DNA from: Perognathus longimembris pacificus
Taxonomy: Eukaryota; Chordata; Mammalia; Rodentia; Heteromyidae
DNA length: 64,000 bases
NCBI RefSeq assembly: GCF_023159225.1
Contig: NC_063171.1
Coordinates: 8,791,886-8,855,885 of the forward strand
Direction of reading: 5' to 3'
The notes below the pieces were generated by a model. The model was not told the origin of the DNA and made no database searches. It was given only the letters and a program-made list of their open reading frames with translations. The translations under genes were made by a program, and so were the position numbers. This document shows, piece after piece, positions 22,650 through 35,989 of the stretch (positions within the stretch are counted from its first letter, which is position 1; every line of letters starts with the position of its first letter).

Positions 22650-23960
22650 TTGAGTGTTACATTTTAACAGATGTTTTAAAACAAAACTTAACCAGGAAAT
22701 AATGTGCAACAACTTGATGTTGTTCACAAAGACAAAAAGAAGAATTTGATGATATAGCCTGATGGATGTTAGTCCATTCTTTGAGTAGACTGTGTAACAT
22801 TAGCACAATATCCCAGCAGTGGAAAAAGGAATAAACAGAAACAGGGAGATGCAATTGAAGACTTTCATTGTGAAAGAAAAGACTTCTCATTAGAAGTGAA
22901 AGTACATTCCTGAAGGCTGATGTGGACCTTCACAGAATCTACTGGGACTTTACAGTTCTTAAGGGTGAATGGGTTGGAGTTATTAGGCTAAAGGAAATTA
23001 AGGCCCTCCCTTTTGTGCCACCTCCCCATATAGTTGCAAACCCTGCAGTCATGGCCCGTGTACCTTGTGAAAGGTAAGGACAGACTCTTGGGCATTTGAT
23101 CCTTTTTGCTTGTCTTGGTTGAGGCTTGCTAGGAAGGAAGGCTTGCTTAGGTCCTCTAGGCACCCAGGCAATTTTGGGGAGTAAGCTCCATAGCAGAAGA
23201 GGGCCATTGTCAGAATGGTTGGTCCAGGGTGTGGTCTATCTGGGGTTTTATAATTACTGAGTGGAATAATTCTCCTCAATGCAGAATGAAATCTGCTAGC
23301 CCCAGACATTTCCTTCTTCCTACTCATGTCTCCCTGTCTGCCTGAACTAAAAATATTTTTCTTCCATTTTGTAAGATTTAATTTGCAGATTCATAAAATG
23401 CATAACCAGAATTAAGATCTAGTTAGTTGACCCAGAACTTGCCAAAAAAGCAAAGACAGGTGTTGAGTAAAAAAAGCAAAACAAAACGTGACTTTGCTTT
23501 TTTTTCAATCTCATTAATCTTTAGCAAATAAATGCTTTGTGCTATTGATGACAGGCTGTTTACTACTGAACCAAGCAAGACTGTTTACCACTGAAGCAAG
23601 GAAATGAGTGAGCAATGCAGGTGTCACCAGAGATTGTGGACTGTAAACACAGATCACTTTGCAGTTGATATCTTAACTGTTTAGGCAAGGTCTCTTTAGA
23701 ATTTATCTCAGCAAAGGAGAGGGGTTGTTAAAGAATTAGAGAAGGCCACCTAGAAGCTAGAGCAAGAAAGACAAATTTCCTTATTACATTCAGACCATGG
23801 CCTGAATGAATCTATGTCACAGAACCAGAATGTATCATTCATCCAGATATTTCCCAAATATTTATCCATGATTTTTATGTAAGTAGCCAGGTTTGCAGGA
23901 TATATGATGGCTATCAGACCATTTATGATTTATGATTATGGTTTATAGATATTAAACAAA
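22650..23960. other. Unique intronic sequence
   Basis: Nothing supported. Two similar phrases, GCTGTTTACTACTGAACCAAGCAAGA and GACTGTTTACCACTGAAGCAAGG, form a small local repeat at about 23553-23602. Confidence 0.5.
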
Positions 23961-23964
23961 GATT

Positions 23965-24175
23965 TTAGGCTGGGCCCTAGTGTCCCATATCTGTCAACTT
24001 AGCTACTCAGGAGATCATCCTGGGCAGAGAAGTCTGTGAGACTTTATGTCTAAAATGATCAGCAAAAAGGAGAGCTGGAGGCATGGCTCATACTATAGTC
24101 TGCCTGGTGAGCAAGCCGAACAAGATGGAGGCTCTGAGTTCAAATTCTGCTATGCCAAGAAAGTAAAATTCAAAC
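23965..24175 (+). mobile_element. Older dimeric SINE, diverged
   Basis: GGGCCCTAGTGTCCCATATC is followed by AGCTACTCAGGAGATCATCC and a Geo-like half ending CTCTGAGTTCAAATTCTGC. There are several indels. Confidence 0.65.
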
Positions 24176-24179
24176 CCTG

Positions 24180-25307
<1,128 letters not shown>

Positions 25308-25322
25308 TGAATCTACCATCTA

Positions 25323-25328
<6 letters not shown>

Positions 25329-25374
<46 letters not shown>
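25329..25374. repeat. (TG)n microsatellite next to an FMN2 donor site
   Basis: About 22 uninterrupted TG units start 30 nt after the donor GTAAGT of the 25132-25298 exon. In the pre-mRNA this is a (UG)n tract. UG repeats are known binding sites for TDP-43 and CELF proteins, which can change use of nearby splice sites; an effect here is inference. Confidence 0.97.
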
Positions 25375-25376
<2 letters not shown>

Positions 25377-25575
25377 GGGGATTGTGGTTGAAATAGTAGC
25401 CGAAGTGTGTGTTTGCCCAGTCACCTTATAATTTAAAAAGAAATGTGATGTAAGCTTTCCTTCCTTGAGGCACACAGTGGGTCAGCTTTGTCTGTTTCTA
25501 CAGCTTTTTATTGAGGAAGGCATTAAGTATATTTGCCAAAGCTCCTTTTCCTAACAGACGGTCATTCCATACTTT

Positions 25576-25785
25576 TTTTTTTTTTTTTTTTTTGCCAGTC
25601 CTGGGCCTTGGACTCAGGGCCTGAGCACTGTCCCTGGCTTCCTTTTGCTCAAGGCTAGCACCCTGCCACTTGAGCCACAGCGCCACTTCTGGCCGTTTTC
25701 TGTATATGTGGTGCTGGGGAATCAAACCCAGGGCCTCATGTATATGAGGCAAGCTCTCTTGCCACTAGGCCATATCCCCAGCCCT
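25576..25785 (-). mobile_element. IDL-Geo SINE 278 bp after an FMN2 exon
   Basis: A complete minus-strand copy with a perfect 15-bp duplication GTCATTCCATACTTT (25561-25575 and 25786-25800). Its T run makes a 24-nt uridine tract in the FMN2 pre-mRNA soon after the 25132-25298 exon. Confidence 0.95.
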
Positions 25786-25845
25786 GTCATTCCATACTTT
25801 TAAAGCCTGCTCTCATCACCTATGATCTTAAAAATATCATTTTAG

Positions 25846-25846
<1 letters not shown>

Positions 25847-25891
<45 letters not shown>
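25847..25891. repeat. (TG)n microsatellite
   Basis: About 22 TG units, the second such tract within 600 bp of the FMN2 exon at 25132. Confidence 0.97.
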
Positions 25892-25894
<3 letters not shown>

Positions 25895-25959
25895 GGGGAG
25901 TCAAACCCAGATATATGTAAATTCTCTTCCACTGATCCATGCTCCCAGCCAATCAGCAA

Positions 25960-27300
25960 TGGCTTTAAAGTGATTATAAGACAGTGCTTTTGACTTTACT
26001 GGTTATAGGCATTCCTTGAGAAGCAACTGCAAAGGGCATAATACTGTTCCCAATGGGCACAGGTTTCCACAGGCCCTGGAAAGCTGTTTCAGTGCAGTTT
26101 ATTTCTGTTCCATTGACAAGAGAACAGCTTCCCCTCACTAAGACTCACTACTGTGGAATGGCAATTCAAACAGCATGTTCATAATTCAAAATGAACATTG
26201 GATTATCATTTTCAAGGCAGTATTACTAATCTTTCTCAGGTATGTGGAATAAGTGTGACATGGGTTCTACTGAGCCAGTATCCCAAATCCCTCAAGTGTG
26301 AGAATTCTTAAGTATGACTGACTCTGTTAGGTAGACTGAAGGGCTGATTGTTTCAGTTGTACAGAGAAGGATTTAGAAGCAACCCATGTGAAAACAATAG
26401 GTTCCCATGTGGATCTCCAAATATATTTGTTCCATTGTTGGTGCCTATACTTCTCAGCCTTATTCAACACCTATGGTTGTGATTCAGAGAGTGCAATAAT
26501 GAAGAATTTTAAATAATAGAGAAAATAGAGGCCGAGGTCAAAGTGTGGTAGTAAATGGCAATGTTTATATGTGTTTTTTTTCTCCTCCTATTCATTATCC
26601 ATTACAACTTGTGATCTTCAAATGAAGCATTTTGAGATATTTTTACTCTTTCCACTTGAAAGAAAAAATTCCAAGTTATTTTGTGATTTTGTTGAATTTG
26701 TAATTTTCTTCTTAAGATTTTTTTAATTTAAATTTTTTCTTCATGTAATTTCTAAAACGATGTAGTAGCAATCACAGCCACATTGGATTCTTCTTCCTTT
26801 TGAAGACAACTGGCTAAGTTAATTTTTTTCCCTTATTTTATCCTCAATGAGAGATCTCTGTTATTGGAGAGACTGTGCCATTTATGGTAAGTTGTATTGT
26901 AGAGCTGTGTTTTGAAAGACATGTTAATGTGGCATTATAATGAATAGAGTACAATTCACTATGTGTAGTATTTTCTGTTTGATTAAATGCTCATAAATTA
27001 ACTTTATATTTCTCCCTCAGAAATACTGTCTTGCTACTTGATAGATGTGAAATTGGAGTAAACTAAAAAAAGTAGGATATAGGCTACAGCTTTCCTCTTT
27101 TACAATGTATATACACATATGTGTGTGTGTGTGTGTACGAATGTATGTCTGATATATAAGTTATAAAATTATATACATAAATTATACAAATTATATATAA
27201 TATGTATGTAAAATGCAGAGCATGGAATCCCGGGCTTCTAGAATGTTTGGCAAGGGCTCTGTGAGATATATTTCAGGCTAATCTCTCTCCTTTTAAATTC
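25960..27300. other. Unique intronic sequence
   Basis: No exon seen; an AT-rich (TATA/TGTG) area lies at 27108-27210. Confidence 0.55.
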
Positions 27301-27315
27301 AAACTGGTTACTTCG

Positions 27316-27520
27316 TTGTTGTTTTTTTGCCAGTCCTGGGCCTTGGACTCAGGGCCTGAGCACTGTCCCTGGCTTCTTTTGGCTCAAGGCTAGCACTCTG
27401 CCACTTGAGTCACAGCGCCACTTCTGGCCATTTTCTGTATATGTGGTGCTGGGGAATCGAACCCAGGGCTTCATGTATACGAGGCAAGCACTCTTGCCAC
27501 TAGGCTATATCCCCAGCCCC
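27316..27520 (-). mobile_element. IDL-Geo SINE
   Basis: Complete minus-strand copy with a perfect 15-bp duplication AAACTGGTTACTTCG (27301-27315 and 27521-27535). The tail is GTT-rich rather than pure T. Confidence 0.95.
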
Positions 27521-27619
27521 AAACTGGTTACTTCGAACACCTTAAAATACTTGTATTAGAAAGATAGCTGGATATGGCAAAACGGGTAAGAAACAAGCAT
27601 ACTCATGTACACACATAAT

Positions 27620-30237
27620 CTTGTTTTTAAATTAATTGTCTAAGTGATGTACAGAGGTGTTACAGTTTCATATGTTAGGCAGTGAGTAGATTTCTTATGA
27701 AACTTGCTATTTCCTCCCTCATTTTTCTCCGACTTTTTCCCCTTCCCAATTTTCTCCCCCTTCCCCAAGTTGTACAGTTGGTTTATAGCATATTGTCTTG
27801 TAAGTATTGCTGTTGATTGGTTCACCTTTTACCCACTGTCTCTCCATTTTCATGTTCCCCTTCCCTTCTCTAGTTCCAATAAACATATATACAGTACCCA
27901 GGGTACAAAAACCAGTTACAGTGATATCAGGGGTAAACCCATGGGGAAGAAAAACAAAAGAAAAAGGCATAATTTCACATGATATGTTGAAAAAAACAAC
28001 AATGATAAACCACTTATTTCCATAACTTCGAGTTCATTTTGCTTAGCATCATCTGTGATTATATGTAAATAGGTACTGAGCTATTATGATCTTCTGCTAG
28101 GACTATCCTAGACATGTACTAATTATTCCCAGTGAGGGAAACCATAGAGTCTCTGTTTCTTTGGGTCTGGCTCTCTTCACATAGTATGATTTTTTTTTCC
28201 AAGACTTTCCATTTCCTCATGAATGGGGCAATATTCTTTCTGAAAGAAGCATAGAATTCCATTGTGTATGTGTGCCACATTTTCTTAATCCATTCATTTC
28301 TTGAGGGGATCTCGGTTGGTTCTATATTTTAGAAATGGTAAATTTTGCTGCAATTAACATACATGTGCTGGTAGCTTTAGTGTGGTCTTGCTTATAATCC
28401 TTTGGGTAAATGCCCCAAAACAGGGTTGCAGGGTCTTAGAGGAGCTCTATGTTTAGCCTTTTGAGAAACTTCCATACTGGTTTCCAGAGTGGTTGAACAA
28501 GTTTACACTTCCACCAACAGTGTAGTAGGTTTCCCTTTTGTCCACAGCCCTGCCAACATCTGTTGTTATTAGTTTTCTTGATAATGGCCATTCTTACTGA
28601 GATGAGGTGGAATCTCAATGTTGTTTTGATTTTCATTTCTATTATAGCCAGTGATGTTTAGCACTTCTTCATGTGCCTCTTGGCCATTCTCATTTCCTCT
28701 TCAGAAAAGTCTCTCTTTAAGTCTTTAGCCCATTTATTAAGGGGGCATTTGTTTCTTTGAGAATTTGTTTTGGGGGTATTTAATATTTTGAGTTCAAAGT
28801 ATGTTTTAGATATGAGACCTTTTTCTGTTGTATGGCCAGTGAAGATCTTCTCCCAATCTGAGGGCTTTCTATTTATCTTGCAAGCTATGTCCTTTGCCAT
28901 GCAGAAGCTCTTCAGTTTGATACAATCCCATTTGTCCAACATTTCTTTGATTTGTTGTGTTTCTGAGCCTTTATTAAGAAAGATTTGACATGTGCCAAGG
29001 AGTCCAAGTGTTTCTCCTATTTCTTCCTGCTATGTTTCCAAGGGTATCTGCTTTTACTTCAAGGTCTTTAATCCACTTGGAATTGATTCTGGTGCAAGAT
29101 AATATATACAGATCTAGCTTTAGTTTGTTACAGGTGTTTAACCAGTTTTGCCAGCACCATTTGTTGAAGAGGCTGTCTTTCTTCCTTCTTATTTTTTTAG
29201 CTCCTTTATCAAAGATTATATAACCATAGATGTGCTGGTTCATTTCTGAGTCTTCAGTTCTATTCCATTGTTCCTCAGGCCTGTTCTTATGCCAATACTA
29301 AGCTGGTTTTGTTACTATAACTTTGTAATAGAGTTTGAAGTTGGATATTAATATTTATCCAGCACTGTTCTTCCTGCTTAGGATTGTTTTTGCTATTCAG
29401 GGCCTTTTATTGTTCCATATGAATTTTTGGATTGCTTCCTCTATTTCATTAAATAATGGTGTTGGGATATTGATGGGTATGGCATTGAATTTGTAGATAG
29501 CCTTTGGCATTATCGACATTTTCACAATGTTAATCCTCCCAATCCAGGAGCCTGGGAAGTTTGTCCATTTTCTTAGTTTTGCTTTAATTTCCTTTCTCAG
29601 GCTTTTCAAGTTTTCATCGTAGAGTCTTCCATTTCTTTGGTTAAAATTATTCCTGGATATTTATTTATTCTTTTTTTGAGGCTATTGCCAAAGGAGTTGC
29701 TTTCCTGATTTCAGCCTAACTGTATGACTTGTTGTCATACAGAAAAGCCTTTTTTTTTTATTTCTTTATTGACAAAGTACTGTACAGAGGGGTTACAGTT
29801 TTCATACATAAGGCAGTGCATACATTTCTTATCCAACTATTGAGGATTTATTTCCTATCTTGCTACTTTGCCAAAGTTTTTTGTTTTGTTTTATCAGCTC
29901 TGGTAACTTGGGTGTAGAGTCTATGGCACTTTTCAAATACAGGATCATGTCATCTGCAGAGAGAGAGTTTTACTTCATCTTTCCCTATTTGGATCCCCTT
30001 TATATTTACCTCTTGCCTTATTGCTCTGGCTAGGAATTGTAGTAGTATCTTGAAGAGGAATGGAGAGAGCAGACATCCTTTTCTTGCTCCTGATTTTAAA
30101 GGAAATGGTTTAAACTTTTCACCACTAAGTATAATGCTACCTGTAGGTTTGTAATACATAGCCTTTATTACATTCAAGAATGTTCCCTGGATTCCTAGTT
30201 TCTCCAGAGCTTTTATCATAAATGTGTACTGGATTTT
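27620..30237 (-). mobile_element. LINE-1 A, 3' part (interrupted copy)
   Basis: The minus strand holds a LINE-1 3' UTR (27630-28430) and the C-terminal half of ORF2 up to the reverse transcriptase (28436-30246). Recognisable pieces include HCWWKCKLVQPLWKPVWKFL near the ORF2 end and the [19 protein letters not shown] segment. The frame is broken repeatedly. The element does not end at 30237: its sequence resumes at 38223 after an inserted block. It lies antisense to FMN2. Confidence 0.92.
29745..29845 (-). mobile_element. Very short LINE-1 3' end inserted into LINE-1 A
   Basis: A T run (29749-29760) is followed by about 85 bp of the LINE-1 3' terminus (TGTACAGAGGGGTTACAG and CATAAGGCAGTG). 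It interrupts the ORF2 of LINE-1 A between positions that are contiguous in LINE-1 B (near 33580-33605). It is a 5'-truncated LINE-1 insertion. Confidence 0.8.
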
Positions 30238-31047
30238 TTTACACATATTTTTTTAATCAAATGTCAGCTTAAAAATATATTTTTTCACTTAGGAAGTTTG
30301 AATGGTTTCAAAGACAAACAAATATAAAGCAAACAGACCAAAAAATGTATCTCCTGAAAATAGGCTTTGTGTTAGTGCCATTGACGTCCGGCTCCTATGC
30401 ACTTGGTATCAATGGTTTTGGTTTGCACCACACATGTGATTAGTACTTCTAGTTATTACCTCAAAAGCATGGAGGGCATGGTGCTACAAGATAATAATAT
30501 GACACAAAGCATGTGACCTTTACTGAATTCAGATTTTCTTCTTAAATGAATCACTTTTGCAACTGAACAAAGCTTTAGAGAACTGCAAGAATTCTGACCC
30601 ACCTTAAGATGTATTGAGGAGGAGAAAATTTTTGTCACTTTGTATTCTGCTGTGTTCACTCATTCCACTCCACAAACCACATTCATTTGAATGTTTTGGA
30701 TCACAATGGCAGATTCTCTTCAAGAGTTTGTATTAGTTGCTGTCTAGCATAAATTATAGCTTGGAGTGCTTCACTATATTCGAACATCTTATGTCCAAGC
30801 TCCAAAGCAATTAACATGAGCATTTACAGACAGTGAATTTCTTGTTAGCTTGCGTTGCCACTAGCAAAATGTTCAGGGATCAGTTTCCCATTTTGTTCCT
30901 ACCTCTCATTTAGTTGTGCCTTTCATTGAGGGAAATCCTCTATTTGCTGTTTTTATTTATTTCATTTTTTTAATTGTTATTGAAGTGTTGATGTACAAAG
31001 GGGTTACAGTTACGTGAGTCAGGTAATGAGTAATGAATACAATTCTT
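30238..31047 (-). mobile_element. Probable 3' transduced flank of LINE-1 B
   Basis: This block lies between the short T run that follows the left target-site duplication (30223-30237) and the 3' end of LINE-1 B. It consists of about 715 bp of sequence seen nowhere else in the window plus a LINE-1 3' terminal stub at about 30965-31047. On the minus strand an ATTAAA (near 30252-30257) lies about 15 nt before the short A tail at 30234-30240. This fits read-through from LINE-1 B into its former downstream neighbour, followed by joint insertion. Confidence 0.6.
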
Positions 31048-31835
31048 TTTTTTAAATTTATTTATTAATTAAACAAAAATTTTTGACAAGGTGCTGTGCA
31101 AAAGGGGTACAGTTACATAATAGGGCAGTGTGTATATTTCTTGTGATATCTTACACCCTGTTTTTCTTTTCCTTCCCTAGATCAGGTAGACATTACACAG
31201 TGTACCAAAAACACAGTAGCCATGTGGCCTACGCCAAAGGAAATTCACCTAGGACTTTAAATGTAACATCAACAATAGAGTTTTCTTATCCTTGTCTTAT
31301 ATGAACATACATACACAGCTTTTGAGCTATTGTGATCCACTGAGAGGTCTATTTTTGGCCTTTATATGTAGAGCAGTTGTTTGGTTTTAGTTACATAATG
31401 TAGGGTCGCTGATCCAAACCTGTGGGAAATACCATTTGACAAGAAGTTTTTGGTTTCACAGACCTGGTCTTTACTGTCTCCCCCACACCCCCACCTTAAC
31501 AGTCATATATCAGGGAGATCACGCCCCTTTGTTTTCTGTGTTCTAGGCTTGTCTCGCTCAACATTATTTGTTCAAGTTCTGACCATTTCCCTGCGAATAC
31601 CAATATTTCACCATTTCTAATCGCTATGTAGTATTCCATTGTGTATAGGTACCATATTTTTTGGATCCATTCATCTGTGGAGGGGCATCTGGGTTGTTTC
31701 CATATTTTGGCTCTTGTGAATTGTGCAGTGATAAACATGGAAGTGCAGATGTCTTTTTGATATCTTGGGACCTGTTGTTCAGGATAGATGCCTAGGAGTG
31801 TTATGGCTGGGTCATAGGGTAGGTCTATGTTGAGT

Positions 31836-32040
31836 GTTTTTTTTTTTTGGCCAGTCCTGGGCCTTGGACTCAGGGTCTGAGCACTGTCCCTGGCTTCTTC
31901 CCGCTCAAGGCTAGCACTCTGCCACTTGAGCCACAGCGCCGCTTCTGGCCATTTTCTGTATATGTGGTGGTGGGGAATAGAACCTAGGGCCTCGTGTATT
32001 CGAGGCAGGCACTCTTGCCACTAGGCTATATCCCCAGCCC
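31836..32040 (-). mobile_element. IDL-Geo SINE inside LINE-1 B, young subfamily
   Basis: Complete minus-strand copy interrupting ORF2 of LINE-1 B. Duplication TATGTTGAGT at 31826-31835 and 32041-32050, perfect over 10 bp. Confidence 0.95.
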
Positions 32041-32865
32041 TATGTTGAGTTTTTGAGGAACCTCCATACTGTTCTCCAAAGTGATTGTACTAATTTGCAC
32101 TACCACCAACAATGGAGAAAGGTTCCTCTTTCCCCGCACCCCCTCCAGCATTTGTTGTTGCCTGAGTTCAGAGTATAGGCCATTCTGACTGGAGTGAGGT
32201 GGTATCTCAGGGTTGTTTTTATTTGCATTTCCTTTATTGCCAGGGATGTTGAACATTTCCTCATATGTTTCTTTGCCATTTTTATCTCTTCTCCTGTGAA
32301 GTCTCTCTTTAGCTCTTTTGCCCATTTAATAATTGGTTTACTGGACTTGGAGGGGCTTAGTATTTTGAGTTCTCTGTAGATGATGGATATAAGGCCTTTA
32401 TCTGTTGCTGTGCTGGTAAAGATCCTTTCCCATATCGTTGGCTGTCTTTCTAGTTTGGTGGCTATGTCTTTAGCTGTGCAGAACCTTTTTATTTTGTAGT
32501 AATCCCATTTGTTGAGTCTCTCCCTTATCTGTTGTGCCCCTGGGACTCTATTCAGAAAGTTCCTTCCTGTGCCTATAAGTTCTAGCGTCTTTCCTACTCT
32601 GTCCTTCAGTAGTTTCAAGGATTCAGGTGTGATGTTGAGGTCCTTGATTCATTTTGAGTTGATCTTGGTGCATGGTGATAGGCTTGGGTCTACTTTGAGT
32701 TTTCTGCATATGGCTGCCCAGTTTTCCTAGCACCAGTAATTGAAGAGGCTCTGTTTATTCCATTGTATGTCTTTAGCTCCTTTGTCAAATATCAGCTGAC
32801 TGTAAGAGTGCGGTTTTTATTTCTGGGTCTTCAATTCTATTCCACTGGTCTTCAGATCTGTTTTA

Positions 32866-33115
32866 TTTTTTAATCATTTTATTTTTATTAATTAATTAAT
32901 TAATTAATTAATTAATTTATTTATTTATTGCCAGTCCTGGGGCTTGGACTGTGAGCACTGTCCCTGGCTTCTTTTTGCTCAAGGCTAACACTCTGCCACT
33001 TGAGCCACCGCTCCACTCTTGGCCATTTTCTGTATATGTGGTGCTAGGGAATTGAACCCAGAGCTTCATGTATATGAGGCAAGCACTCTTTGCCACTAGG
33101 CCATATCCCCAGCCC
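32866..33115 (-). mobile_element. IDL-Geo SINE inside LINE-1 B with a TTAA-rich tail
   Basis: A minus-strand copy with internal deletions. Its tail has become an (ATTA)n microsatellite (32889-32930). Flanks TTCAGATCTGTTTT (32851-32864) and TTCAGGTCTGTTTT (33116-33129) form the duplication. Confidence 0.9.
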
Positions 33116-35989
33116 TTCAGGTCTGTTTTTATACCAATACCAGGCTGTTTTTGTTATGATGGCTCTATAATACAGCTTGAAGTCTGTTATTGTGATATCT
33201 CTTGCACTGCTTCTTTTGCCTAGAATTGCTTTGGCTATTCTAGGTATTTTGCTGTTCCATATGAATTTATGGGTTGCTTTCTCTATTTCAGTGAAGAATG
33301 TAGCTGGGATCTTGATGGGGATTGCATTGAATTTGTACAACAATTTGGGCAATATGGCCATTTTCACTATATTGATTCTGCCTACCCATGAGCATGGGAG
33401 GTCTTTCCATCTCCTTGTGTCTTCTTTGATTTCCCTTTTTAGATTTTTATAGTTCTCATTAAATATGTCCTTCATGTCTTTAGTTAGGTTGATCCCTAGG
33501 TAATTTATTCTTTTTTAGCTACTGTAAATGGTATTATTTTCATAATTTCCTTTCCTGCTTGTACATTGCTGGTATACAGAAAAGGTGCTGATTTTTGTGG
33601 ATTGATTTTGTATCCTGCTACTTTCCCAAAATGGTTTATTAGGTGTAGGAGTTTGGGGACTGAGTTGTTTGGGTCCTTCAGATATAAGATCATGTCATCT
33701 GCGAATAGGGATAACTTGATTTCTTGTTTGCCGATGTGGACCCCTTTGATGTCCTCCTCTTGCCTTATTGCTATGGCTAGGGATTCCAGCACTATGTTGA
33801 AAAGAAGTGGGGAGAGTGGGCATCCTTGTCTTGTTCCTGTGTTTAGGGGGAATGATTTAAGTTTCTTTCCATTTAATATGATGTTAACAGTTGGTCTGTT
33901 GTATATGGCTTTTATTGTTTTAAGGAATGTTCCATCTATTCCTGTTCTCTCCAGAGCTTTTAATAAGTATGGATGTTGTGTTTTGTCAATGGCTTTTGGG
34001 CATCGACTGAGATAACAATGTGATTCTTGATTTTAGTTCTGTTGATGTGGTGAATTAAATTAATTGATTTATGGATGTTGACCCATCCTTGTTATCTGGT
34101 GGGATGAAGCCTACTTGGTCATGATGTATAATTTTCTTGATCAGTTTCTGAATCCTGTTAGCTAATATTTTATTGAGGATCTTTGCGTCTGTGTTCATTA
34201 GTGATATTGGTCTGTAGTTCTCTTCTTTTGTTGGGTCTTTGCCTGGTTTGGGGATGAGTATTAATATTAGCTTCGTAGAATAGGTTTGGGATTTCTCCCT
34301 CTATTTCTATTTCGCGGAAGAGTTTGAGGAGTATTGGTTTTAGCTCTTCTCTGAAGGTTTTATAGAATTCATTGTTGAATCCATCTGGGCCTGGGCTTTT
34401 TTTGTTGGGAGGCTCTTGACTACCCCTTGTATCTCGCTGTAAGTTATTGGTTTATTTAGTTGATTTATTTCTTCTTGATTCAGTTTGGGCAGTTTATACT
34501 TCTCTAAGAATTGATCCATTTCTGTAAAATTATTGTTTTTTAGTGAGTAGAGGTTCTGGAAATAGTTCCTTATGATTGTTTGAATATCGTGTGTATTTGT
34601 TGTAATTTTTCCGGTGGAGTCCCTGATTTTACGGATATGAGTCTCCTCTTCTTTTTTTTTTTTGTAAGTCTTGTGAGGGGGTCTGTCAATTTTATTTATT
34701 TTTTCAAAGAACCAGTTTTTAGTTTTATTTATTTGTTGAATCGTCTTTCTATTTTCATTCAGATTTATCTCTTCTTTAATCTTTGTGATCTGTCTCCTCC
34801 TAATCATTTTAGATTTGATCATTTCTTGTTTCTCCAGATGTTTTAGTTTCATCGTGAGGTTATTCACCTGCTCTGCTTCCATTCTTTCAATATGAGTGCT
34901 GAGGGCAATGATCTTGCCTCTCAGTACTGCCTTAGCTGTATCCCATAGGTTTCTTTGTGATGTATTTTCATTGTCACTGTGGCTTATGAATTCGTTAATT
35001 TCATCCTTTATTTGCTCTGTGGCCCAAATGTTAGATTACAGGGAGGGGTTTAGCCTCCAAGTATTTGTATAGCCTCTGTGATGTCCTTTGTTATTGAGAG
35101 TTACTGTGAGAGTCCACTGTGGTCAGATATAATACATGGGATGACGTCAATACTTTTGTATTTGCTGAGGTTCTTCGTGTGTGCTATGACATGATCTATT
35201 TTGGACTATGTTCCATGGGCTGCTGAGAAGAATGTGTATTGGGTCTCTGTAGGGTGAAAGACTCTGTACCGATCTATCAGATCCATTAGGGATATGGTGT
35301 TACTTAGGTCTTCAGCTCCCTTGCTAATCCTCTGGGTGTTTGATCTGTCTCTTGGGGGGAGTGGAGTATTAAAGTCTCCCAATATGATTGTGTTTGGGTC
35401 TATCTTGTTCTGTAGTTTTGTGAGAATTTGCTTGACATATGTAGGGCCTATTTTGTTCAGTGAGTATAAATTTATCACCGTGATGTCTTGATTCTGGATT
35501 TTTTCCTTGTATTAAAATGTAGTGCCCTTCTTTGTCTTTCTGAGTTGATTTTAATGAGAAGTCCAGCTTGTCTGAAATCAGGATGGCTACCCCTGCCACT
35601 TTGGTAGGTGTGTTTGCTTGGAAGATCTTGCTCCATCCTTTCATTTGGAGCCTGTTTTTGTCCCTTGCTGTAAGATGGGTCTCTTGAAGACAACAGATGG
35701 CAACTTTTTGTTTACGAAACCACTCTGTCAGTCTGCTCCTCTTTATCGGAGAGTTTATACCATTTATATTCAACGAGATCATGGATAAGAGTGTTTTATT
35801 CCCTTGCATTTTCCTGTTAGGCTCTTTTTCCTCCCCCCCCCTTTTTTTTTCTTTATTGAGCTTCTCTTTCTGTTGGGCTCTGGCTATTGTAGTTTCTTTC
35901 TGTTTCTGTTGGGGGTCCTGTACATTTTCTGTTTGGTGGCGTTACCCTGTTAGGATTCTCTGTAAGGCTGGTTTTTTATTCACATACTC

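Larger units (their letters stand above)
31496..35809 (-). pseudogene. LINE-1 B ORF2 (endonuclease-reverse transcriptase), broken
   Basis: In order on the minus strand: the AP-type endonuclease start SLNINGINSPIKR (near 35780), the QETHL glutamate motif (near 35685) and GDFNTPL (near 35365); then the reverse transcriptase with the catalytic [12 protein letters not shown] (near 33685); then [19 protein letters not shown] (near 32110) and the C-terminal end YTMEYYIAIRNGEI (near 31640). The catalytic residues are still visible. A frame change near 35480, several stops and two SINE insertions prevent an intact product. Confidence 0.92.

Noticed and set aside
30238..30960. Processed pseudogene
   Set aside because: The segment has an A tail at one end but no recognisable coding content, and no separate duplication around it alone; transduction with LINE-1 B fits better.
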